A stretch of DNA of 64,000 bases, from assembly GCA_021292105.1 (NCBI GenBank), contig CM037872.1, positions 14,472,791 through 14,536,790 on the forward strand, given 5' to 3'. Source of the stretch: Anadara kagoshimensis. Taxonomy: Eukaryota > Mollusca > Bivalvia > Arcoida > Arcidae. The translations under genes were made by a program, and so were the position numbers. Below are positions 42,599-55,500 of the stretch, piece after piece. The notes beneath the pieces are model-generated. The model did not search any database. It saw nothing but the letters and a program-made list of their open reading frames with translations, and was not told the origin of the DNA. Every line of letters begins with the position of its first letter. Position 1 is the first letter of the stretch.

Positions 42599-45500
42599 CT
42601 GAAACAGAAAATAAACAAAGTTTTTCTTTTTATGTGTTGGGAAGATTGTGGTACCTGTATGATATTTATCTAAGGTTGTTTCAAACTGAATCCAAAGTAA
42701 ACACATCGTCAGTACACACTTGCACTTAAATTTCATGTTTTATCCAGCAATCCTAGTGACCACAACAGTATCTCATTGGTAGACTGCTCAATTCATATGT
42801 GGGATTGAACCCTGGCTGGGGTATAACAAAGACTTGAAAATATGAGCGACTGTTCTTTTGCCAATCACTAGGCATTTAGAAATGAAAGTCATGGTGTCCT
42901 TTAAAACTGATGCCCCATGTCCTGGCTGGCATGGCACATAAGAACCCTCCAAACACATTTTCTGGAGTACACTGCAAAGGTAAAAATTTCTGCAATTTAA
43001 CCTATAGCTGGCAAAGTCTCAATGTAAGTGAAATATTCTTGACTGAGGCGTAAAACTCCATTTAATCAATCAGTATGCCTGGCAATGTTCTTACAATGTT
43101 TTGCAGTGATTTAGTGTACATATACACAGGATTATTATAAAGTTAACAATTTCACCACAACAGCATTGCAGAATATGTGATCCAAGTGAATGATCAAACT
43201 CTTGTTCCACTGCATTATCTCTTGGGTACTAAATGACACATTACAAATGTGTTAAGAGTTACTACACTGTGTCTCTTTGGTAGCATGAAGTGCTTTACAT
43301 TTTAACTGTGGCAATATAAACATAAAATATCAGGGCAAGTCAATAAGTAACCAGCCTAACTTATTTCCAGTTAAGATCCGCCTTTCTTTTTCGGTGTAAT
43401 TGCCTTCCAATGTAATGTGCTTCGACCAACAGTGTTAAGTGCCATCAGCCCAGAACTGAAAGTCAGGGTTGTTTCACATTCCTCAACTATGATAACAATT
43501 TCTTCCTCAGAATAGGAAGAAAGAGCTAGGTCAGGTGAATAGGCAAGTTGTGGTATTAATTCTACCTGTTTCTCTCTACAGCATCCATTACAATTTGCAA
43601 GTGTGGACTCTTGCACTGTCCCGTTGCAGTCATGTGAAATGCCTTATGTCTGCACTATTTCTTCCACTTGAATTCACTTATCAGAGTATACCAGTTTCTG
43701 AACTCTGCTTCACATTTCTTTATCGGCGACATCCAGTTGGCATCTAGACCTGGCTTCATCTTCTAAAGGCAGTCTACCAGATTTTAATTTCCCAACCCAA
43801 AATTTAACCCGAGCATAATATGGTGTGCAGAAGACCTAACATCAGCTAACTATCCTTGTATAATGTGTCTAGTTTGACCTGGCCATTTGACCTATAATTT
43901 GAATATTAGATTGGTCTAATAGACTGTGTGATTTAGGTAAGACAGCGTATTTTATTACCATAAACACCTGGTACCCAGTATCACTATCATATGTTGTTAT
44001 ATATAGACTCTTTATATAGCCACTTAACTACACAATGTATGTGTCTGTTTGAATATCCAAATTAAAGGTCAAAGGGTCAGGTCAAACTTGAAGCACTTTA
44101 TTTCCTCGCCTGTTTTATCTTTCAAATACAAGTACTGAACTAGACCAATGTCGAGGAAGGGCCCCGCAAACAAAATATACAGACGAATGGGTGGATGGAC
44201 AGACAGAAAAGGGATTACTACAGATACCGAGTGAGAACCATAAGGTAAGGACTATCACAAGCAAGTTTCATCAAAATCCCACCATTCCTTCAGAAGTTAA
44301 CATTCTTAAAACATTCAGCAAATCACATAGTATGCAGGCTCATTAAATATGCATGGAATTTGTTGAACACCAAATTTAGTGAGGGACTTATGTACCAAGA
44401 ATCACAAGCAAGTTTCATCAAAATCCCACCATTCCTACTAAAGATATCATGCGGAAAACTTTCAGCCAATCAGATTGCAGCAGCTTCATTAAATATGCGC
44501 GGAATTTGTTGAAAATCGAACTTGAGCGAAGGACTTATGTACTAAGTATCACAAGCAAGTTTCATCAAAATCCCATCATTCCTTCCTAAGATATTATACA
44601 GAAAGCATTCAGCCAATCAGATTCCAGCAGCCTCATTAAATATGCACGGAATTTGTCGAACATCGAACTTGAGCGAAGGACTTATGTACTAAGTATCACA
44701 AGCAAGTTTCATCAAAATCCCATCATTCCTTCTTAAGATATCATGCGGAAAACATTCAGCCAATCAGATTGCAGCGGCCTCATTAAAATATGCATGGAAC
44801 TTGTCGAACATCGAACTTGAGCAAAGGACTTATATACTGAGTATCACAAACAAGTTTCATCAAAATCCCATCATTCCTTTAGAAGATATCATGCGGAAAA
44901 CATTCAGCCAATCAGTTTGCAGCAGCCTTATTAAATATGCACGGAATTTGTCAAAACATTGAACTTGAGCAAAGGACTTATATACTTAGTATCACAAGCA
45001 AGTTTTATCAAAATCACATCATTTCTTTAGAAGATATCAAGCGGAAAACATTCAGCCAATCAGATAGCAGCAGCTTCATTAAATATGCATGGAATTTGTC
45101 AAACATTGAACTTGAGCGAAGGACTTATACACTTAGTATCACAAGCAAGTTTCATTGAAATCCCATCATTCCTTTAGAAGATATCGTGTGGAAAACATTC
45201 AGCCAATTAGATATGCACTGAATTTGTGGAACATCTTGTCGAACATCGAACCTGAGCAAGGGACTTATGTACCAAGTATCACAAACAAGTTTCATAAACA
45301 TTCCACCATTCCTTCTCAAGATATCGTGCTGAAAGCGAAACGGACAGACAGACAGACGAACGGACAAGGTGATTACTATAGGGCACCCGCATATATGCGG
45401 GGCCCTTATTACAGACAGGTACTCAACTTTAGATAAAAAGCATGCTTTTGCATCACTTGCCATTTTCAATATCTTATTAAAGAATGACTCCATATGCATG

Positions 45501-46569
45501 AAATTTTGTATCCAGTAATAAAACATGTACTGAAACAAGAGGACATGAAAACCATGACTGTGTTGGATAAACAGAAAGGGGATTGGCTGGTCACTTGCCC
45601 TTGTACTTGTACATGTGTATTTAATATTGCACCAAAAAGTCAATACAGCAGTCTGGAAGAAGAGCAATTAGAAGACCAGAGTTGTTTTCATGCACATCTT
45701 TCACATTGGATGATGCTGTCAGGAGTATGACATAAGCTCCTTTACATATGAGCCCGTCCAAGTAGAAACGTCCCTTATGTGCATTGTGACGTAAGCGGAG
45801 AAAATGACGTCGAAAGTTCGGAAGACAAAAGTGTGTTTCGCTGCGCAAAATGACTCAACTAATGAAAAAAAATAACTTCAGTAGGCTAACTCGGAAAGGT
45901 TTATTTTGATCCAAATTAGCAGAGAACACCTAATTGTAAATCACATAATGATAATAATATTTTAATAATGGGGTAATATAAAATGGAATTAAATTAAAAC
46001 GTGTCAAATTCGACAGCAAACCAAAGGCAAAGCACAATTGTCGCAGGTGAAGAATTATTAAACAATACACGTTCTTTCGAGTGTTGTTATTTGCGATTGA
46101 TATGTCTCTAAGCAGATTACCTTTGATTTAAGAATGGAATGGGTTCCTCGGCTATTATAAACATGATTCGTTGTCTGAATATTGTGTTTTGAGGGGCAAA
46201 TGTAAACAACATGACGTCACAAGCTACCGTACAATGTAGCATTTTAATGTATTTGAGAATAACAATCTCTTCTGACGTTGGCGTTGGTGGCGCAATGGAT
46301 AGCGTTCTAGATTTACGTTTTTGAAAAAAAAATGTCTGTTGCCAGTTCAAATCACCACGGGTTCATATTTTTTTTTTTTTTACATTATGATAAATTTATT
46401 TATTTATCCAATTTCTTTTGTCTTCTTTTTTTTGTCGGATAATTTAAATTTGACGGCCTTTTCTATTTTCTTATTTTAATTCTAGACTGGCTATTATTTT
46501 TATTACTCGTATTATTTTTAGCTCAAATTTTCAAGAATTTGAAATGTGAAGTAATTATTTTGGTAATTT

Positions 46570-46601
<32 letters not shown>

Positions 46602-49600
46602 GTAATGCGTGACGACATCAATTTTTATACGATTTGAATGCACATTTATTTCCTACAATTGCTAAGTACTGTGATAAATATTAATGTTGTTTGGTAAATA
46701 CAGAAAAAATGGAGCTAGCTAAAATTTCTTGTGACACATACACATGTACACCACTCCCGTGCTACTTTTGAATTTTTTATGAAATAATATGAATCTATTG
46801 GCTAGTACCATATTGTGTCCTTTGGATTTGGGGATATGCTTTGCTAGAAAAATGCATTTTTATCATGAATCTAGTGATCAGTTGGTACATGGCAAAAATA
46901 AAATTAAGGAATACATCTTTAGTACATAATTAAATTGCATTCCACGCATGTCCATTCTTTTAATTTTAAAAATGTTCAATGCCGACATCCTACCTTCTTT
47001 ATTACTGCATTCAGTACATATTTATAACCGTTTAACCGAGCTGACCGAAGTTAGCATTAAAGTCGGCATTACCAGAATCGATTGTCAGCTTGTAAGGAAA
47101 ATGAAAAAAACGTTTTATTTTTATCATTTTCCGTTGTAAACTGTAATGTTCACATCATTTTAACGAAATTCTACAAAATAGATAGATCAGCTATTGATTT
47201 TTCCGTGAACAAATACATAAAACTCAACCCATCAAACAATTTCTTTTGATGACAAGAGAACATGTTTACTAAACAAGTTTTCAAGCTTTTTAAATTATCT
47301 ACTTATTATCTAAATTTTGACATTTTTTTTTAAATCAGACCGATAAGTGTAGCTTTTTACATGTATGTATACTCAAAATTGTCCGATTGCTATTTCAGCG
47401 TTGTGAAGCACACAATTAAACAGCTTTGCATAGAACACGGTTGTAAAATGCATAATTATGTACACACCAAAGACAAAAGGGCACCCACACAGTACCGTAA
47501 CTAGACCCTGAAATAAACTGAGGCAAGAATTGAAGCTCAATATATAATGACATACAGTACCAACAGTCTCTATGTTTTTTTTATCTTTAACATGTAAAGC
47601 TCAAACCTAGACCAGCTGTTGTAAAATAAGTGAGATGGTTTTGTGCCATGAAAACTAGTTTGACCACACCACTAAAACTCTTAATCCCGGTTAAAGGATA
47701 GTTTAAAAGTTTAAATTGTATGTGGGCGGGTATCAGACAAAAACAGGTCTATCATTTAACCTGGATTTTTCAGAATATTCCTGGATTTTCATTAGCAAGA
47801 TCACTTGATAGATTTACACATGACAAGACGCTAAATGTCGTAATCACATAGTACCGCAATACAACTATAGTTACCAAAATGACAAATTAAATAATAATGC
47901 GAACGTTTAATGTGACAACCATTTGATTAAATCAATAAATTAGTTTTCTGTAAACTGTAACTAGTCGAAGGAACTGCTCGTTTAAACTCAAACTCTCTCT
48001 CTCTCTCTCTCTCTCTCAATATCACACTTCTGTGCGAAACAGTACTTGGTTAAATTTTTACCGGTTGCCTCATAGGTAGTTACGGTACTGCCCACATACC
48101 ATTATCTCATATACATGTATAGAAGTAATGTGCCGATTTGTAAATTTTAAAAACCATAGTTTTCATTTTTCATCTTTATACGATAAGTGATAAAGTATTA
48201 ACATCACGGTCCACTTAGAATTCACGGGGGGTGATATGTGTAATCAAAATAATATTGCCAGTGGCTTGACCTAAAGGAATGAGTGTGTTTTCAAAGAAAA
48301 GAACATAAAAATACAGATTTGTAGAAAAGACAAATTTAAAGGATATTACAAATTAAATAAATACATGTAATGCATGTAGCTATTCAGATTTGAACCCCTG
48401 TCCTACAGATTAACTAAGCTTATAGTATAACATCAATTATGTGTAATACATGCATGGCAAGTTTTAATGACCATCGAAGCTTGATTTGAAAACAAATAGC
48501 AAAAGCGGGAAATACCCCTCATTTTAACATATAATAGAATGAAGATGTAGATGCACAAAGAAATGCAAATAAAATATACATTTGTCGGAGCCAAAATCTA
48601 AAGCTTCAAATATCAGGGGCGGATCCAGGATTTTTTGAAAGGGGGGGGGGGGGGGGGGGGGGGTTGAGAACTAACTAGGATGTTTTGAAAGGGGGGTTGA
48701 GAACATACAGGATTTTTAAGGGGATGAAATTATATCAATGCTAGATGCGAGCGCCAAAGGCGCGAGCTTCCAGAGACGATGGGTCTAGGGCCGATGGGGG
48801 CCAAGAAAATAATATTAACCAGTCAATATCTCACTCTTTCTCTCTCTTTAAATATTCAAAGGGGGGGTTGCAACCCCCGCAACCCCTCCCCTAAATCCGC
48901 CACTGAATATACTAGTAATACTATTACTTTTTTAAATTATAACTATAAGAATATTTAGGAAATGTGTGTTAAACAAACCAAATCGGCCCATTAGGATATA
49001 AAATCCCATCAAACCTACGATACATTTTTAAAATGATAAAATATAAGGTATGAATTCAGCCCAATACAGGCACAGCATATGAATTCATGATCTTGGATTG
49101 GAATCCTGTAAAATTAACCGTTTGTCAAGTTTTTGATAAATTGATCAACATGCAGAAATTTCAAACTTGCCATCTTCAATTGGAACCAAATTATTCACTA
49201 TTTTTTTTTCGATCGATACATATTTATACACGATTAATCAGTCCTCGTGTGTAGTTAATAGTATTTCACTTATAACAAGACAGTCAGTTCTGTAAGGGGT
49301 GGTGGTGTTGATGGAATAAGCCGTCGTGAATCTTCACTAACGCAAATTAACAAAATCTTGTTCGAACTAGGATCTGCCTCAGTGGAAATCAATCAAGAGC
49401 GCAGGCGATAAAAGACGCCACAATCCGAAAGTCGGTATCATGACCACCGGTCCTAGACTTTCGGCTCTCATTCTTTGTTTTTCACATACAATCATTTCAA
49501 TATCGTTCCGTTTGCCGGGGGGGGGGGGGGGGGGGGGGTCATGGATTCGAACCCCGGCAGGCTCTGACAAGGCTTGGTAATAAGCAGTGACTGTTTCGCC

Positions 49601-52516
49601 AAGCACACGGCCTTTTAAAATGAAAGTCACAAGGTTCTTCAGAAGAGACTAGAAAATCCGATGCCTATGTCACGGAAGACCCTCCCTGCACATTTCCCTG
49701 AGCGCACTGCAAAGAAAACATTCTGCCATTTCACATAAAGCTGGTGACTTCTCGATATAAGTATAAATATTCTTGACTGAGACGTAAAATCCTATTCAAT
49801 CAATCAATTTATCAATGTCGTCATCTTATTTTTTTTCGTACTGTTATCTGGTAATACTAAGTTTTCACTTTCAAAGTTTTTTTTACATTCATAGAATGAA
49901 TGCGCAGGAAAAAGTCGCTAAACTCGAGGCAAAATGGTTTGTTACCTTGCAGTCTCTTTGACAAAAATTCTGATGTTTTTGCTTGAACAATAGACCCTTA
50001 TTGACATAAATCATGGATTATATAAGAAACGTTACAAGAGACGTAGGAATGAATAACCCAGTAACCGTTTGCAACTTTTTTATCACAAAACGCCGAAATT
50101 AGGCACATTGTTCAAACGTGACGTTATCATGACGTTATGGCGGCAAAAAATGTAAAATGGCAACAAACACTCCTTTTATTGGCCAAAATACATATATTTT
50201 ACACTTGTAAAGTAGGGAATGCCATATATCATTAGAAAGGTCATGAAATGTTCTATTAAAATCTAACAAAATCTGAAAATGTCAAAGTTTGACCATAAGG
50301 GACGTTTCTACTTGGACGGGCTCATATGAGTTACATACCTTAGTATAGATGACCATTTCAAATGCAACATTTTTGTCTCCCTTTCCATATCTAGAAAATA
50401 TACAAACAAATCTTTTATAGTTAGAATAATATGACAAAGTAAAAATTGTTTCTGTCATGCCACCAACCTCCTTTCTTTGGTATTTTTATGATGAAAACAA
50501 AACCATGTAGAATGTGACATCATTTTATCTAGGTTAAAAGTGTTATTACAAGACAAAATGACAGAATATAAGAAATAGAAAAAAAAATAATAAAGATCTA
50601 CTCTTTTACATTAATACCAAATGGTGAATATGTATTGAGTTTCTTTTTCTAAAAGTGTTATAAAGTGATAAAGTTTTAAATGATAATTTTACTCATGTCA
50701 TTTATAGCATGTGAAATGAAAATCAAATGACTAGTTCAGAATCATGATAAATTCAACAAATGTCTTTGATACAAAGTATCTGTTTTCTCCTACTACATAA
50801 ACTATTTTGTTACATGATTTACAAAATGATACATATGCAATGTTGGACAAGTTACAACATACTGCCAGCTTATTTCTGTGCACTGGATCATTCACTTGTA
50901 GTTGATTAATAAACAGATGGTTATAATAGGTAGCACACTAAAACTAGTAGCACATGGTCCGAAATTTTTTTGTACATTTTGAGTTGATACCTTCACAATT
51001 CTTCATGTCATCCAGTAACTACTAAAACAAGAGGCCCATGGGCCTTAACGCTCACCTGAGGCTAAGTACATATCTCATGCAGAGGTTCAATGGTCAATAA
51101 CCTTTATTAAAGAGAACTCCTAATTTTCAGCAGTAAGGCAGAATTAAATGCAATGATTTTTGCAAATTAATCATACCTTGTCCCGAGATTGCTACATATA
51201 ATATATGTACAGTGAAAACCGGATCCTGAGAAAACCGGATTACTGTGAAAACCGGACAAATTTCCGAGTCCCGATTATTTCCTTCTTATTTTCTTATTAG
51301 AAAACCCTCTGTAAACCGGATCCTGTGAATTCTAAAAACCGGACGGATTTTCAGTCCGGATCGTATGAAAGCTATATAATATTACCTGTGTAAACCGGAC
51401 TTCGGATTTACTGAAAGTTATTAAATTTTTTTTAATTTTTTTCTAATTGTAATATAACATTGTAATTCAAAATCTGTTTTACAATTGTACAATCATTGTC
51501 ATAATCTGTCGGCGTCGCCACAATAAACTTATCTTTTATGACTTGTTATTTTATGTTTGATTTGTTTAATAAAGATTATTGCAACCGTTAAGAGTATCAT
51601 TAAGACTACAATAATAGTAAAATAAACAAGTATCACAAGTAATCACCAATATCGAGTATACCTTGCCACCTGTTCAAACGTCATGTACACAAGTCATTAT
51701 CTATATTGTCAAAACCAGTCAACCGAGATCGAGGTCAGCTTGTGTTCGGCTCCTATTATCTAGTTTTTAAAGGGACACCTTTCGGGTATTTTCATCGTAT
51801 GCAAACAGTCTATTATCGATATCAAACGGGTTGAAGTATATTTAGACCAAACAAAATTGAAATGAAACGCGAGAAAATATAACATAGTTTTTACTGCGAT
51901 TTATTAAATTTCCCTCTGAATATTGCCGATAGGTTCCTTAATTCTTCAAAAGAAAAATTCCACAACCGAACATAATGATATACATTTTCTGTTTTGTGTA
52001 TTCTAATGTTGATAACAATTGGCGCTTATGTACCCAAGATCGATGTGTATCATGGTTTATTCTTATCAAAATAATAACTTAAAATACAAAAACTAACTTA
52101 CCACTGAAAACTTTATTTTAACACTTTGTATTTAAGTGTATTATTTTTATAAGATATACCGATGACACTATTCCAAGTCATCTGCCGATAATACATCTTC
52201 TAAGACCTCAAACGATACAGTTTATTTGAAATAAATAAAAATAGAATACACATTACTTACCATAAATTATATATTTTTTTATTTATTAAAACCTCGCTTT
52301 AAATATTTTTATTTATTTCGAGCAAATTGTATTATACATGTACTTATATAGAGGCCTATGTATTCATCCCGTCTCTATCTCCACCCTCCCGGTGAATAAA
52401 AATATAATCAAGGGCAATTAACTCTGTTCCAAACCTGGATAACCGGATCCTGTGAAAACCGGATTATTTTAAAGGTCCGGAGACCATCTGGTTTTCACAG
52501 TTTTCACTGTATAATA

Positions 52517-52562
<46 letters not shown>

Positions 52563-55500
52563 TCTAGCTACAATACATTATTTATAAACAGCTAAAAAAG
52601 TAAAAACAAAAGTATGAAACTATGACCTTCATCTATATATCAAAATGATTGTTAGGCCATTACCTACAATATTCGAATATACATGCCTATACAAAAAGTT
52701 AATAGTTTTTGAGATAATTAACCATTTCAGTATCCTTTCCCATCTGTGACCTTGACCTTTGAATCCATGACCTTAATCTATATATCAAAATGATCGTTAA
52801 ATCAATTCCTACAACATTGTATTATGCATGTCTATACAAAAAGCTTATAGGTTTTAAGATAATTAACCATTTCAGTATTCTTTCGCATCTGTGACTTTGA
52901 CCTTTGAACGCATGACATTAATCTATATATCAAAATGATCGTTAAATCAAAACTTACAATATTCAAATATACATGTCTATACAAAAAGTTAAAAATTTTC
53001 GAGATAATTAACCATTTATGTATTGATTTGCATCTGTGACCTTGACCTTTGAACCCATGACCTTAATCTACATATCAAAATGATCGTTAAATCAATTCCT
53101 TCAATATTGTAATATACATGTCTATACAAAAAGCTTATAGTTTTTTAGATAATTAACCATTTCAGTATTCTTTCGCATCTGTGACCTTGACCTTTGAACC
53201 CATGACCTTTATTAATATATCAAAATGACCATTGTGCCATTACCTGCAATATTCTAATATATATGCCTATACAAAAAGTTAATAGTTTTGCAGATAATCA
53301 ACTATAACGGAATTAGTTGTGCATCCTTGACCTTGACCTTTGAACTCATGACCTTGATCTATGTATCAAAATAATCGTCATGTCAATACCTACAATTAAC
53401 TGAAAATCCCATGCCATTATCACCTGAAATGTTTAAAAAATAGCATTTTTTATCAAAGGTCAAAAACAGGGACATGACCTTGACCTTTGACCTTGACATC
53501 TTTTGGAAGAAAATAGCAAGACAAGATCAACATTGAAAACTCCATACAATTATCTTCAGCCGTTATTGAGTTATAACAATAAATGTCTCATTTTCAAAAT
53601 TACATAATTTTACGCAAAAAACGCGTAACCTATTTTTCGTTCAATTTTCATGAAAAACACAATTTTAATGTTCCCAGGTATGCTGAATCTAAATATCTAA
53701 TCAAAATTTGCCTGCACCTTTTGGTTTCAGAGAAGAAGATTTTTTTGTCTTTTTGCTATTTTTAGTAATGGCGGCCATCTTGTTGGGCGTGGCCAAACCC
53801 CGAACATAATTTTTAAAGGCTGTTACCCAGGCATGATAATCGCCAAGTTTCATCAAATTTGCCCCAGCAGTTTTGGAGGAGAAGATTAAAATGTTAAGTT
53901 TACACACGACAGACGACGCACAACGGACGACGCACGATGATAGATTGCAATAGCTCATCTGAGCCTTTGGCTCAGGTGTGCTAAAAACTATCTCATATGG
54001 TTCAGATATTGGAGCAAAAGGAATTAGTTAAAATAAGACGAGTTATAAGTAGAAAAGATTGGAAATTAAACAACACTTAAACATTGCAGTTACTGAGATG
54101 AAGAAGTTACAATGGGTGGCTTAACTCAGAAAGAAGGATCTCTTTTAAGTACAACAAGGGTTCGGACTATGTGCCACTTGTTCTAACTTTTACTAGGTCA
54201 CAGTGACTTTACATAGTAAAAATTTTAAACATCCTGTCATGAATCTAAGAACTCGAAACTTCATACAGCCCAAGTAGCTCTAACAATTTAGCAAACTGGT
54301 TGACCTTGAGCCTGTTCAAGATAAAAGTCTTGATGGCAAGACATTGGAAACATGCAAAAAACAAAGTTCAATAAGCAAGCATTTTTTCTGATAAACATGA
54401 TGAATAATCAAACAAGGTTAGTGTAGATCTCCATGATTACCTTGGGATTAACTTGGGGAGTCTGACAATGACCATCATCAAAATAGGCTAGGTAAGATTT
54501 AGGAAGTCTGACAATGACCATCATCAAAATAGGCTAGGGTTGACTTGGGGAGCCTGACAATGAACATCATGAAAATAGGCTAGGGTAGACTTTGGGAGTC
54601 TGACAATGACCATCATAAAATAGGCTAGGGTAGACTTGGGAAGTCTGACAATGACCATCATAAAAATAGGCTAGGGTAGACTTGGGGAGTCTGACAGTGA
54701 CCATCATCAAAATAGGCTAGGGTAGACTTGGGAAGCCTGACAATGACTAACATAAAAATAGGCTAGGGTAGACTTGGGACGTCTGACAATGACCATCATA
54801 AAAATAGACTAGGGTAGACTTGGGGAGTCTGACAATGACCATCATAAAAATAGGCTAGGGTAGACTTGGGGAGTCTGACAATGACCATCATAAAAATAGG
54901 CTAGGGTAGACTTGGGAATTCTGACAATGACCATATAAAAATAGGCTAGGGTAGACTTGGGGAGTCTGACATCAAAATAGGCTAGGGTAGACTTGGGGAG
55001 TCTGACATCAAAATAGGCTAGGGTAGACTTTGGGAGTCCGACATCAAAATAGGCTAGGGTAGACTTGGGGAGTCTGACATCAAAATAGGCTAGGGTAGAC
55101 TTATGGAGTCTGACATCAAAATAGGTTAACTTAGACTTGGGGAGTCTGACATCAAAATAGGTTAGGGTAGACTTGGGGAGTCTGACATCAAAATAGGCTT
55201 GGGTAGACTTGGGGAGTCTGACATCAAAATAGGCTAGGATAGACTTGGGGAGTCTGACATCAAAATAGGCTAGGGTAGACTTTGGGAGTCCGACATCAAA
55301 ATAGGCTAGGGTAGACTTGGGGAGTCTGACATCAAAATACTGTAGATTACTTTTATTTCGCGAGAGATTTATTTTCGCTTAAATTCGCGAATCACCTCAT
55401 TCACGAATTCAAATATCACGCGAATATTTCCAGCACGCAGATATTTCTATGTTGACATTTCCGATATGGTCATACCGGTACTAAATGACACGAAACAGGG

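Larger units (their letters stand above)
45745..50328. mobile_element. 4.6 kb element with 35 bp perfect TIRs
   Basis: Left CATATGAGCCCGTCCAAG then TAGAAACGTCCCTTATG (45745-45779); the right end (50294-50328) is the exact reverse complement. ATAT may be the target duplication. The interior is AT-rich, with no transposase frame. It hosts a tRNA-like piece (46279), a G-tract MITE (48614-48905) and a SINE (49540-49800). It lies in the last intron of the convergent gene, ending 10 bp from the 50339 exon. Confidence 0.85.
51025..53985 (-). mobile_element. Repeat family A, reversed copy, interrupted
   Basis: Reverse orientation of the element at 16858-18314: starts AACAAGAGGCCCATGGGCCT and ends with a hairpin CTCATCTGAGCC...GGCTCAGGTG. 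Contains reversed ~140 bp units (52605-53400; TGTGACCTTGACCTTTGAAC, TATACAAAAAGTTAATAGTT) and the GCGTAACCTATTTTTCGTTC block. A 1.3 kb pogo-like element and a (TA)n run are inserted near its start. Confidence 0.8.
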
